Below are positions 33,759 to 42,075 of a stretch of DNA of 64,000 nucleotides, piece after piece. The position numbers and the translations under genes were made by a program. The notes under the pieces were generated by a model, which searched no databases, had not been told where the DNA came from, and worked only from the letters and a program-made list of their open reading frames with translations. Within the stretch, counting starts at the first letter, position 1. Each line of letters starts with the position of its first letter. The stretch comes from Tenacibaculum sp. MAR_2009_124 (GTDB lineage Bacteria > Bacteroidota > Bacteroidia > Flavobacteriales > Flavobacteriaceae), in NCBI RefSeq assembly GCF_900105455.1, contig NZ_FNSF01000001.1, positions 687,001-751,000 on the forward strand, read 5' to 3'.

Positions 33759-35156
33759 TTATTGTTTAAATCTCTTTCTTAATGCTAGTATGAAAAAGGT
33801 TATGAGTATGGCAGAAAATATTGTTTGTAAATACCTTATCCCCCAATATTTATATTCTAAACTAGGTTTGAATAATGGAATAGCAGCATCTAAACTCTTT
33901 CTTATAGGATTCCAATTCCAGTCACAACATGGATTAAGGAAACACCAATCTGAATAAATTAATGGAAAAATTAGAGTTGTAGAAATAAAGAGAATAAAGA
34001 AAGGTCTTTTAAAATCTTGTGTACCACCAAGTATATTGTAAAACACGTATATAGTCCATTCGAAAATACTATTTTCTTTCCAAAGGTTTTTTTGTTTCAT
34101 AAGCATTTCACTTAAATGAGCTTTTGCTGATTGTTCCCAATGTTTATTATTAGAGAAATTCTTTTTTAGACGTCTAAATATTAATTCTAATTGACCTAAT
34201 TTTCCTTCTTCTGTATTAGGTATTTTTTTTTCATCTAACAAAACAATTCTACTTCCTTTTTCATTCCAACTGCAGTCTTCAAATTTTACTATTTCAATAT
34301 TCGATTGCCACAAACAGACGTTTTTCATGTCTACTCGCCTAAATATAGTATTTTCATTAAAAGTGTTACTAACAAATAGAACAGACTCATTTATTTGATT
34401 TATATCAGAAAAAAGGACTGATTCGTTTTTTATGAATTTAGTGTTATTGAAGTCTATTTCCTTATCGAATATATTACGCACGAAGCAAGTAGAAGAAGAA
34501 AATTCACAGAAACTAAAATCAGCTGATGAAAATGACGTCTCCGTGAAGTTAGCTTCCCCTTTGAAGTTTGTAATGCGAAAATTACAGAATTTTTTGAATT
34601 TAGCACGACTAAAATTGATTCCACAGTCTTCTTTAAATGTAACAAAGGAAAAGTTTACATCTTCATTAAATTTAGCATTCATGAAATTAAAACTATCATG
34701 AAATACCGAGTTCGTAAACGATGCGTTTTTATAAAAAAAACAATTTTTAAAGTCCCCGTAACCTTCGAAAATTGCTTCATCAAATTCTACTTCACAATAA
34801 AAACTAATTTCTTCACCAGATTCCCAAAAGTTACCAGATACTAATTTGTGAGTTCTATTTTTTATTAATTGATTGAAAACACCTTCAAAACGTGGAAAAT
34901 GGAAGCCTTTACAATTTAATTTTTTGGTTTTCAGTGCTTCTTTCTTTGCGTGTAGCCTAATTAATTTCCAAAAAGTTTTAACTGCATTGGGTCTCCATGA
35001 TTTTAATTCTTTGGTAGTTAATTCACCTATTTCTTTATTATACCAATTCTTTTTAGATTCTTGGAAGTAATTTTTTACAAGTTCATCATATTCACTTTCT
35101 TTTAAATCTTCATATTTCGTTTCAAGAAAATACTGTATTCTTTCATCTGATAACAT
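33759..35156 (-). CDS. Pentapeptide-repeat membrane protein
   Basis: 465 residues. The N-terminal 110 residues are charged and helical. About residues 118-310 are a pentapeptide-repeat right-handed beta-helix of the F-x-x-A/x-x-F type (for example FDEAIFEGYGDF, ASFTNSVFHDSFNFMNAKFNEDVNFSFVTF, split over positions 120-175), with Phe/Cys at the central position. A helical linker follows, then two transmembrane helices near the C-terminus (PFFILFISTTLIFPLIYSDW and IFSAILITFFILAL). Soluble pentapeptide proteins can bind gyrase, but this membrane-anchored kind is uncharacterised. The gene stands alone with terminators on both sides. Confidence 0.85.
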   Translation of the reverse strand: MLSDERIQYFLETKYEDLKESEYDELVKNYFQESKKNWYNKEIGELTTKELKSWRPNAVKTFWKLIRLHAKKEALKTKKLNCKGFHFPRFEGVFNQLIKNRTHKLVSGNFWESGEEISFYCEVEFDEAIFEGYGDFKNCFFYKNASFTNSVFHDSFNFMNAKFNEDVNFSFVTFKEDCGINFSRAKFKKFCNFRITNFKGEANFTETSFSSADFSFCEFSSSTCFVRNIFDKEIDFNNTKFIKNESVLFSDINQINESVLFVSNTFNENTIFRRVDMKNVCLWQSNIEIVKFEDCSWNEKGSRIVLLDEKKIPNTEEGKLGQLELIFRRLKKNFSNNKHWEQSAKAHLSEMLMKQKNLWKENSIFEWTIYVFYNILGGTQDFKRPFFILFISTTLIFPLIYSDWCFLNPCCDWNWNPIRKSLDAAIPLFKPSLEYKYWGIRYLQTIFSAILITFFILALRKRFKQ

Positions 35157-35574
35157 TAGCTAGTTTTTTTGTAGGTTGGTTTTTGGTTAGGAAATGTACA
35201 AAAAGTAAGAATAATTACTTTATATATTCAGGTGTTTTATTGTTGTTGTTCAGAATTAAAATGAGAAGGAGTTGAGTTGAATTTCAATGCTTATTGTCAG
35301 GCATAAATAAATATTCAAGTCATTCTGAAATAATTTCGGAGTCTCGTCGCACTTTGTATAAAGATAGTCGTGATGAGAACTTGAAACGGGGTTAGATTGA
35401 CTGTTAGAGTTTATTACCTATTTAGAGATGGATTTTTTGTAAAACTAACAATTGAGAACTCAAAACTCAACATTGATAATTTATTACTGATAATTGATCA
35501 TTGAAAAAACTGAGCATAAAAAAACTCCCTACTCGGGAGTTTTTTTATACGATATAATATAAATAATGTGTTTA
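35157..35574. other. 418-bp intergenic region with degenerate repeats
   Basis: No gene is seen. Around 35315-35350 is a stretch (CATTCTGAAATAATTTCGGAG) of the kind recurring as short dispersed repeats in many flavobacterial genomes. From 35440 to 35505 follow loosely repeated TTGATAATT-type words. The yebC terminator is at 35517-35547. Confidence 0.4.
35517..35547 (-). terminator. Terminator of the YebC gene
   Basis: ACTCCC / GGGAGT with loop TACTC, flanked by A7 and T7 so it works in both directions; for the minus-strand gene ending at 35575 it is correctly placed. Confidence 0.85.
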
Positions 35575-36291
35575 CTACATTTCCATTGAATGGTAGACTT
35601 GATTTACATCATCATCTTCTTCCAATTTATCTAAAAGCTTTTCAACTTCCTCTTGTTGTTCCGCAGAAAGCTTTGCAGTGGTGGTAGGGATTCTTTCAAA
35701 TTCAGAAGAAAGAATATCTAAGCTATTTTCTTCTAAGTATTTTTGGATGGCACCAAACTGTTCGAAAGGAGCATAAATTAAAATCCCGTCCTCGTCTTTA
35801 AAAACTTCCTCTACATCGAACTCAATCATTTCAAGTTCGAATTCTTCTAAATCCATTTTTAAAGAAGATTCTTCGATTCTAAAGTTCACGGTATGATCAA
35901 ACATAAAAGCAACAGAACCAGAAGTACCTAAGTTTCCGTTACATTTATTAAATGCAGCACGTACATTTGCAACCGTTCTGTTATTATTATTGGTAGCCGT
36001 TTCAACTAAAACTGCTACTCCATGTGGAGCATATCCTTCAAAAAGTACTTCTTTATAATTTTCGGTATTTTTATCAGAAGCTTTTTTAATAGCACGTGCA
36101 ACATTATCCTTAGGCATGTTCGCCGCCTTAGCATTTTGAATTATAACACGTAATCGAGAGTTTGATTCAGGGTTAGGACCGCCTTCTTTAACTGCCATTA
36201 CAATATCTTTACCAATGCGAGTAAAGGTTTTAGCCATTGCTGACCAACGTTTCATTTTTCTTGCTTTCCTGAATTCAAATGCTCTTCCCAT
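35575..36291 (-). CDS. yebC: YebC/PmpR family DNA-binding regulator or translation factor
   Basis: 238 residues, the usual length. The N-terminus MGRAFEFRKARKMKRWSAMAKTF and NSRLRVIIQNAKAANMPKDNVARAIKKA are hallmark YebC regions; EGYAPHGVAVLVETATNNNNRTVANVRAAFNKCNGNLGTSGSVAFMF is also standard. Family members have been described as transcription regulators and, more recently, as factors that help ribosomes through proline stretches. Single gene with its own promoter. Confidence 0.93.
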   Translation of the reverse strand: MGRAFEFRKARKMKRWSAMAKTFTRIGKDIVMAVKEGGPNPESNSRLRVIIQNAKAANMPKDNVARAIKKASDKNTENYKEVLFEGYAPHGVAVLVETATNNNNRTVANVRAAFNKCNGNLGTSGSVAFMFDHTVNFRIEESSLKMDLEEFELEMIEFDVEEVFKDEDGILIYAPFEQFGAIQKYLEENSLDILSSEFERIPTTTAKLSAEQQEEVEKLLDKLEEDDDVNQVYHSMEM

Positions 36292-36581
36292 TTATAAAAA
36301 ATTTGTTTAATGCTTGCAAATGTAATTATTGCAATAAAATTTTACAATTAATTGTTTTGCGTTTTAGTATTTATTTTTTAAAAATACTCCTAACTTTTAA
36401 TTTGTTGTCAGTTGGAGTAATTTTTATCGAGAACTACCTGTTTATTTCTCGATACAAAATTGTTTTCCCTTTAATTTTAAATAATTTCACTGGAAATGCC
36501 AGTCTTGATCGAAACAAACACGTAATAATCTCCTATCGAGTAGTGAAGCGGACTCATTTCTCACTTCTCAATACTTTAACG
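36292..36581. other. Intergenic region with inverted repeat
   Basis: Apart from the yebC promoter, TATCGAGAA (36425-36433) pairs with TTCTCGATA (36446-36454), 12-nt loop. Related words (ATCGAGTA, TTCTCACTTCTCAATAC) recur at 36533-36575. No gene is supported. Confidence 0.45.
36317..36347 (-). promoter_or_regulatory. Promoter of the YebC gene
   Basis: On the minus strand TTG (36345-36347), 20-bp spacer, perfect TACATTTG (36317-36324); start near 36311, 20 nt before the ATG at 36291. Confidence 0.65.
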
Positions 36582-38573
36582 TTAGAACCTTTTTTTGAAT
36601 AAAAGATCTTCACTTTCTTTGTCGTAGGCTTTCCATGTTCCTATTTGAACATCTTTTTTAAACTTACCAGAAATTTTTACATTTCCGTTTCTATAATATT
36701 CTTTAAAATCACCATGTTTTAATCCATTTTTAAGTTCAACTTCGATATGAACTTGTCCATTTTCATATTTTTTAATGAATTCAGAAGTACTTAAATCGTT
36801 CGGATATATTTCGGGCAATTTAAAAACTGTTTCTTCAGTTAAAACGGTGTCTACTTCTTTCGATATTTTTTGTATGAGTTCGTATCGTAGTTTTTTGTCT
36901 TCAATTTGTTGTTGTTGAATATTCACTGGGTTTTCATATGAAGCAACCAAGTAGTTCTCGAAAAAATCTCCTTTTGAAATCAACTGTAATCCTACTTGAG
37001 AAAAAGAAACAATATAATCTTTGTTTTTACGGATACTGTTTCGTGTTTTACTATCGGTTAATGTCAGCAATTCATCATAAATATAAGGAGTATTGACATA
37101 TGCGAAAACACTTGATTTTTCATCAAATTGATCGTTAAAATCTAAATAATTTTGATTTGAAGCCAATGTAAAACCAATGAGTTGCGTATTGATAATCTCT
37201 TTTAAAGTATTTGGGCTATTACTAAAAATAACATAATCATCAATAATAGTGAAATATGGTTTTTCCATTTTAGCAAATAAATTACCAGCCAGTATTTTAA
37301 AGAAGCCTTTTAAATCTAAAAAGTTAATATCATAGCCTTTATAATTTATTTGTTTAAACTTTAACGGTGTTTTTTCTTTAATTTTTGAAAGAATAAAATT
37401 GAGTTTTTCTCTTGCTTTATCAATGTTTTTGGTCGTTAAAACAACAGCTAAATTTTGCTTCTTTTTTGATATTACATCGTTAATATGAAGCAAAGCAATT
37501 TCGCTACCAATCCAACTAAATACATCGTCCTTTAAATTGATATCAAGCATGTTTTCAACTTCCTTTACTTGTTCATTATATGCTTCAAATGTATCTTCAT
37601 TCTCTTCCTTTATAGATTCGAAATTTTCGTAAAAAGTATCGAAATCATCAAAAGCAAAACTTAAATAAAGCGCTGTATTTTTAGGAGCCACTTTCGCAAT
37701 GGTTCTTTTTCCTTTGCCAGATTTTTGAAGAGCCCGTAAATAGCTTTCAGAAGTCAAGTCGAAATTAGTAAAACCTTCTGCTTGTATCGTTGTACTTTCT
37801 TTTAGCCCAATATTGAAACCGGAATATAACCAAGATTTTTCAATAGTATTTAAAAGCTCAGAATTCATTTTGTTTGAAAAACAAGCTAAGTATTTGTTAA
37901 GGTATTTGTATTGCACAAACATCTTAAAAAAACCATCTTCAGGAGTTTCTTTGTTGATTTCTATAAAGTTAACATCTCTACCAATAACAGGGGTTTGATA
38001 TTGATCGATTGATTTCTCAATCAATACATGGGTATAAGATGCAATGAGTTGATTTTTTATAAAAGAAAGGTATAATGTTTCTCGTTCCTTTTTATTATAA
38101 AGCTCTGTAATTTCATGATCTTTATAGGTTCTTTTAGTAACTTCGAAACCTTCACCAGCAAGTTTTGCTATCGAGTTTTTTAGAAATCTTAATTTCGATA
38201 GTTTTTGAATATCCACAGTATAAAACAAACCATAACTTTTAGGTTTATATACATGAATAGAAATCAAAATATCACGTTCTCCAATAAACTCAATCAGTTT
38301 TTTTTGTTCTTTAAATGTTTGGTCTAAAGTATTTAAACTTTCAGTTATTTCACTGAAATAGTCATTTTTTTGGAGGTGTTTCCAAATATTACTGTTGCTA
38401 ATTTCATCCCAAGCATCGATAGGCCTTTCAGTATCAACAATAAAAACGGCATCATCAGGTATAAGATAAATCGGATTGATATTGTCTTCACTTGCAGTGG
38501 TGAAAATGTATGCCTGATAAGCTAATAAAGCTCCTACAAGAACCACAACGCTAATTATAATCTTCTTTTTCAT
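36582..38573 (-). CDS. DUF3352-like anchored protein with C-terminal MORN-type repeats
   Basis: 663 residues. An N-terminal signal anchor (KKIIISVVVLVGALLAYQAYIF) is followed by a large extracytoplasmic region (about 30-585) with the DUF3352 style: LIPDDAVFIVDTERPIDAW near the N-terminus, then repeated 'is the value large' type segments such as KNTALYLSFAFDDFDTFYENF and FSWIGSEIALLHIND. The last 65 residues hold two MORN-like units (YENGQVHIEVELKNGLKHGDFKEYY and RNGNVKISGKFKKDVQIGTWKAY, read from positions 598-655). Function is unknown; the combination suggests an envelope protein. Domain names are assigned by eye. Confidence 0.75.
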   Translation of the reverse strand: MKKKIIISVVVLVGALLAYQAYIFTTASEDNINPIYLIPDDAVFIVDTERPIDAWDEISNSNIWKHLQKNDYFSEITESLNTLDQTFKEQKKLIEFIGERDILISIHVYKPKSYGLFYTVDIQKLSKLRFLKNSIAKLAGEGFEVTKRTYKDHEITELYNKKERETLYLSFIKNQLIASYTHVLIEKSIDQYQTPVIGRDVNFIEINKETPEDGFFKMFVQYKYLNKYLACFSNKMNSELLNTIEKSWLYSGFNIGLKESTTIQAEGFTNFDLTSESYLRALQKSGKGKRTIAKVAPKNTALYLSFAFDDFDTFYENFESIKEENEDTFEAYNEQVKEVENMLDINLKDDVFSWIGSEIALLHINDVISKKKQNLAVVLTTKNIDKAREKLNFILSKIKEKTPLKFKQINYKGYDINFLDLKGFFKILAGNLFAKMEKPYFTIIDDYVIFSNSPNTLKEIINTQLIGFTLASNQNYLDFNDQFDEKSSVFAYVNTPYIYDELLTLTDSKTRNSIRKNKDYIVSFSQVGLQLISKGDFFENYLVASYENPVNIQQQQIEDKKLRYELIQKISKEVDTVLTEETVFKLPEIYPNDLSTSEFIKKYENGQVHIEVELKNGLKHGDFKEYYRNGNVKISGKFKKDVQIGTWKAYDKESEDLLFKKRF

Positions 38574-38722
38574 TAGAGTATATTGAGGTTAAACATTTGG
38601 TTGTACTTTTATTTTGGATTGATAATGACTGTAGTATTCATATTTCTTTATAAGCGTATTTGATAGTTGTAATAAACCCCTCTTAGAGGGATTTATCGAT
38701 TATCGTTTTTGTTAAGTTGTAA

Positions 38723-40348
38723 TTATACTTGTATAACTCCTAAATTAAATGGTTTTTCAATCGGAGCATGATCAGCTGCCTCAATTCCCATAGAAACCCA
38801 TTTTCTGGTATCTAAAGGATCAATAATAGCATCCGTCCAAATTCTGGCAGCAGCATAATAAGGAGAAATCTGATTATCATAACGAGATTTTATCTTATCA
38901 AATAATTCTTTCTCTTTTTCTGGAGTGATTTCTTCACCTTTTTTCTTTAAAGAAGCGGTTTCAATTTGTAATAAAACCTTGGCAGCAGAGGCACCACTCA
39001 TTACAGCTAATTCAGCACTTGGCCAGGCAGCAATTAATCTCGGATCATAAGCTTTACCACACATGGCATAATTACCGGCACCATAAGAGTTTCCGATAAC
39101 AATTGTGAACTTAGGAACTACAGAGTTACTGACGGCATTTACCATTTTCGCTCCATCCTTAATAATTCCACCATGTTCAGATTTACTTCCTACCATAAAT
39201 CCAGTTACATCTTGTAAAAATACAAGAGGTATTTTTTTCTGATTACAATTGGCTATAAATCGAGTAGCTTTATCGGCAGAATCGTTATAGATAACACCAC
39301 CAAATTGCATTTCTCCTTTTTTTGTTTTTACTAACTTACGTTGATTGGCAACAATACCAACAGCCCATCCATCAATTCTGGCATATCCTGTAATAATGGT
39401 TTGACCATAACCTTTCTTATACTGTTCAAACTCCGAATTATCAACTAAGCGTTTTATAATATCGAGCATGTCATATTGTTCGTGACGTGCCTTTGGTAAA
39501 AGACCATAAATGTCGTTTTCATTTTCTTTTGGAGGAAAGGATTCTTTTCTACTGAAACCAGCCTTATCATAATCTCCAATTTTGTCAACGATATTTTTAA
39601 TGGTATTTAAAGCATCTTTATCATCTTTAGCTTTATAATCAGTAACACCTGAAATTTCGCAATGTGTAGTGGCTCCACCTAATGTTTCATTATCAATGGT
39701 TTCTCCAATAGCCGCCTTTACTAAATAACTTCCTGCTAAAAATATACTACCCGTTTTATCCACAATTAAAGCTTCATCACTCATAATAGGTAAATAAGCA
39801 CCACCCGCAACACAGCTACCCATAACAGCGGCAATTTGAGTAATTCCCATACTGCTCATTACTGCATTATTTCTAAAAATTCTTCCAAAATGCTCTTTGT
39901 CAGGAAAAATCTCATCTTGCATAGGTAAATAAACTCCAGCTGAATCTACTAAATAGATAATAGGTAGCTTATTTTCAATAGCGATTTCTTGAGCTCTTAA
40001 GTTTTTCTTTCCTGTAATAGGAAACCAAGCTCCAGCTTTTACCGTAGCATCGTTGGCAACAACAATACATTGTTTTCCTTGGACATATCCTATTTTAACA
40101 ACAACTCCTCCTGACGGACAACCACCATGTTCTTTATACATGTCTTCTCCAGCAAAAGCACCAATTTCAATAGACTTATCATCATCTAATAAATAATCAA
40201 TACGCTCTCTGGCCGTCATTTTTCCTTTTTCATGGAGTTTATCAATTCTCTTTTGACCTCCACCAAGTTTTACTTTGGCGAAACGTCTACGTAAATCTGA
40301 TACTAAAAGTTTGTTGTGATCTTCGTTTTTATTAAAGGTAAGGTCCAT
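38723..40348 (-). CDS. Acyl-CoA carboxylase, carboxyltransferase (beta) subunit
   Basis: 541 residues, the length of methylcrotonyl-/propionyl-CoA carboxylase beta subunits. The N-terminal crotonase-like domain shows GKMTARERIDYLLD, SGGVVVKIGYV and GSCVAGGAYLPIMSDEALIV; the C-terminal domain shows FLQDVTGFMVGSKSEHGGIIKDGAKMVNAVSN and GNSYGAGNYAMCGKAYDPR. It transfers a carboxyl group from biotin to an acyl-CoA in branched-chain amino acid or propionate metabolism. No biotin-carrying alpha subunit lies next to it, so the exact substrate is open. The inverted repeat CTTTGTG-N10-CACAAAG is upstream of its start. Confidence 0.92.
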   Translation of the reverse strand: MDLTFNKNEDHNKLLVSDLRRRFAKVKLGGGQKRIDKLHEKGKMTARERIDYLLDDDKSIEIGAFAGEDMYKEHGGCPSGGVVVKIGYVQGKQCIVVANDATVKAGAWFPITGKKNLRAQEIAIENKLPIIYLVDSAGVYLPMQDEIFPDKEHFGRIFRNNAVMSSMGITQIAAVMGSCVAGGAYLPIMSDEALIVDKTGSIFLAGSYLVKAAIGETIDNETLGGATTHCEISGVTDYKAKDDKDALNTIKNIVDKIGDYDKAGFSRKESFPPKENENDIYGLLPKARHEQYDMLDIIKRLVDNSEFEQYKKGYGQTIITGYARIDGWAVGIVANQRKLVKTKKGEMQFGGVIYNDSADKATRFIANCNQKKIPLVFLQDVTGFMVGSKSEHGGIIKDGAKMVNAVSNSVVPKFTIVIGNSYGAGNYAMCGKAYDPRLIAAWPSAELAVMSGASAAKVLLQIETASLKKKGEEITPEKEKELFDKIKSRYDNQISPYYAAARIWTDAIIDPLDTRKWVSMGIEAADHAPIEKPFNLGVIQV

Positions 40349-40422
40349 ATAATGTTATCGTTGTTTGTAAGCAATTGCTAAAATAATAAATTACTAAATA
40401 AGGTTCAATGGGAAAATATAAG

Positions 40423-40446
40423 CTTTGTGTTAACTGTTTCACAAAG
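40423..40446. promoter_or_regulatory. Inverted repeat upstream of the carboxylase gene
   Basis: CTTTGTG (40423-40429), 10 bp, CACAAAG (40440-40446), about 75-98 bp before the carboxylase ATG. The half-site resembles the core of the RamB-like motif at 42000-42012 (CTTTGTAAA), so the neighbouring regulator may also act here. Confidence 0.4.
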
Positions 40447-40476
40447 GAAATGAGTTCTAATTCTTTTTAAGAGATG

Positions 40477-41958
40477 TTAGGAGTAATTATTCAATATTTC
40501 ACTAACGGTTTTATCAATGTTTTCATATTCAAGTTGTCTCTCGAGTCTTGAAGGTTCTGCGACACGAACCTCACAATTATTCAATGAACAAGTTTCACAG
40601 GTAATTCCAACTTCTTTTGTATGAATTTTTGAATCGCTAATAAATTTTAATTTCTTTTTTAAATGAGGCGAGATTAAAAAACCAATAGAAATGCTTCTAT
40701 TTAATTGTTTTCTGAATGGATCGGGAGTCGCAGAAGACAATACTAAATATTCGTTATTAGAATTTTCATAGGAAGAGATTTGTAGCCCAAATGAAGAAGT
40801 ATTGTTGGTTTTTTCTAAATCTTTTATGGATTGAATTGAAACCCATCTTCTGCAATAGTGTTCATTATTTCTATTGGCATGAGGAGTTTGTTGCTGCGTA
40901 ATGTGTAGTTCTTTTGTAAGTCTGAATTTTGGTGATCCCAATTTATGTGTAAATCTTAAAAAGAATAGATTTTTAATATGGAAAAACTTGGGTAAAATAT
41001 TTGTCAATCGCTGATAAAAACTTTCTTCAGAGCAATTGTACGAATCCATGATTTTAATAAACTCCTCAGTTTTCCAAATTTCCATATCGAAAAATGTATT
41101 CAAACGATTAACCAATGTTTTCTTTGGAATAATTAAGGCTCCCGCAAAATAGGAGGCAATAAAATTATTTAAAACTTTATCAAAATCATCAAATTTCACC
41201 CAAGGGAACGTATATAAGCGGTGTGTGATTTTTAAATGATTGTAAGCAAGCTCTTTTGCGTAAATGAATGTTTTTTGTGCTTCAGAGATATCATTACTTA
41301 TTAAAAGTGTTTTCTTCGAAGGAATGTAAATATTACGCAACTCCATCAAGTTATTATGCTTTCCTAGTTCGTCTCTATCTATGGTATAACCAAATTCTTC
41401 AACAAGAATTTCTTCTAAGTCTTTAGAAGAAACGTTTTCTTCTAAATTTAAATGATAAGAATTTGCGAAGTTTTGAACATGGTCTTCTATATCATCAAAG
41501 TAGTTATTATGGGCTTCCTGATATGATCTTAGTGCTGCGAGAAAAAAACTCTCTCTCGTCAAATTATAGTTTTGAGATATTTTAATAATTGTACTAATAA
41601 AGGCATTGACTTTTGCAGGTGCACTAGCAACAATATCAATCAAGTTTTTTTCTTGAATACCAAAAAGCTCAAGAGGTATTTCTTTTAAAATTTTAGATTT
41701 TAAGATTTCGCCAATAGGAGCTAAGTTTTTGTCTAATTTAAGGGAAACCAAATGATCATACGGAACATCAAGTTGTTCAGAAAGGATGGCAATTTTATCT
41801 GTTTTTGGATATTTTTTCCCTTTTTCAATTTCGTTTAAATAAGATTTAGATAGGCCTGTAAGCTTTGCTAAACCAAAAAGTGAAAGCTTTTTTTCAGTTC
41901 TAATTTGCTTGAGTTTAAGCCCGAAAATAAGGCGAATGTATTCATCTTCTATGTGCAT
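40477..41958 (-). CDS. RamB/ScfR-like XRE-family regulator of acetate / fatty acid metabolism
   Basis: 493 residues. The XRE helix-turn-helix is at about residues 12-70 (LKQIRTEKKLSLFGLAKLTGLSKSYLNEIEKGKKYP, positions 16-51). The middle (about 210-330) resembles an IrrE-type domain, but the zinc HExxH motif is absent (ELAYNHLK). The C-terminal part (about 380-480) has CETCSLNNCEVRVAEPSRLER, typical of the ScfR/RamB C-terminal domain thought to sense acyl-CoA-like ligands. Corynebacterium RamB represses aceA/aceB. Its position divergent to aceB-aceA, and a RamB-like site between them, fit the same role here. The -7 box TATCTTTG (41964-41971, minus) would give an almost leaderless mRNA. Confidence 0.88.
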   Translation of the reverse strand: MHIEDEYIRLIFGLKLKQIRTEKKLSLFGLAKLTGLSKSYLNEIEKGKKYPKTDKIAILSEQLDVPYDHLVSLKLDKNLAPIGEILKSKILKEIPLELFGIQEKNLIDIVASAPAKVNAFISTIIKISQNYNLTRESFFLAALRSYQEAHNNYFDDIEDHVQNFANSYHLNLEENVSSKDLEEILVEEFGYTIDRDELGKHNNLMELRNIYIPSKKTLLISNDISEAQKTFIYAKELAYNHLKITHRLYTFPWVKFDDFDKVLNNFIASYFAGALIIPKKTLVNRLNTFFDMEIWKTEEFIKIMDSYNCSEESFYQRLTNILPKFFHIKNLFFLRFTHKLGSPKFRLTKELHITQQQTPHANRNNEHYCRRWVSIQSIKDLEKTNNTSSFGLQISSYENSNNEYLVLSSATPDPFRKQLNRSISIGFLISPHLKKKLKFISDSKIHTKEVGITCETCSLNNCEVRVAEPSRLERQLEYENIDKTVSEILNNYS

Positions 41959-41999
41959 AAAATCAAAGATAGTAAATAATAGCGAATTAATAAATTTAG

Positions 42000-42012
42000 A
42001 AAACTTTGTAAA
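42000..42012. promoter_or_regulatory. RamB-like operator
   Basis: AAAACTTTGTAAA matches the published Corynebacterium RamB motif AA(A/G)AACTTTGCAAA-type core (AAAACTTTGCAAA) at 12 of 13 positions. It lies midway between the regulator and aceB. Confidence 0.6.
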
Positions 42013-42015
42013 AAT

Positions 42016-42029
42016 AGCGAACGTTCGCT
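42016..42029. promoter_or_regulatory. Perfect 14-bp palindrome at the aceB promoter
   Basis: AGCGAACGTTCGCT; a further half-site AGCGAA is at 41981-41986. The palindrome ends on the first base of the predicted -33 TTG of aceB. Confidence 0.6.
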
Positions 42030-42059
42030 TGTGGAGTTCAAAAATATTTTATATCATTG
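42029..42059 (+). promoter_or_regulatory. Promoter of aceB-aceA
   Basis: TTG (42029-42031), 20-bp spacer, TATCATTG (42052-42059, one mismatch to TAnnTTTG); start near 42065. Confidence 0.55.
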
Positions 42060-42075
42060 TTGTATCAAACAAAAA

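Noticed and set aside
33745..33957. 70-codon plus-strand ORF
   Set aside because: It lies antisense inside the pentapeptide-repeat gene, lacks a promoter and reads as a shadow of the real frame.
36279..36602. 107-codon plus-strand ORF in the yebC upstream region
   Set aside because: It overlaps the yebC start and the end of the DUF3352-like gene on the other strand, has low-complexity composition and no promoter; the AT-rich region allows it by chance.
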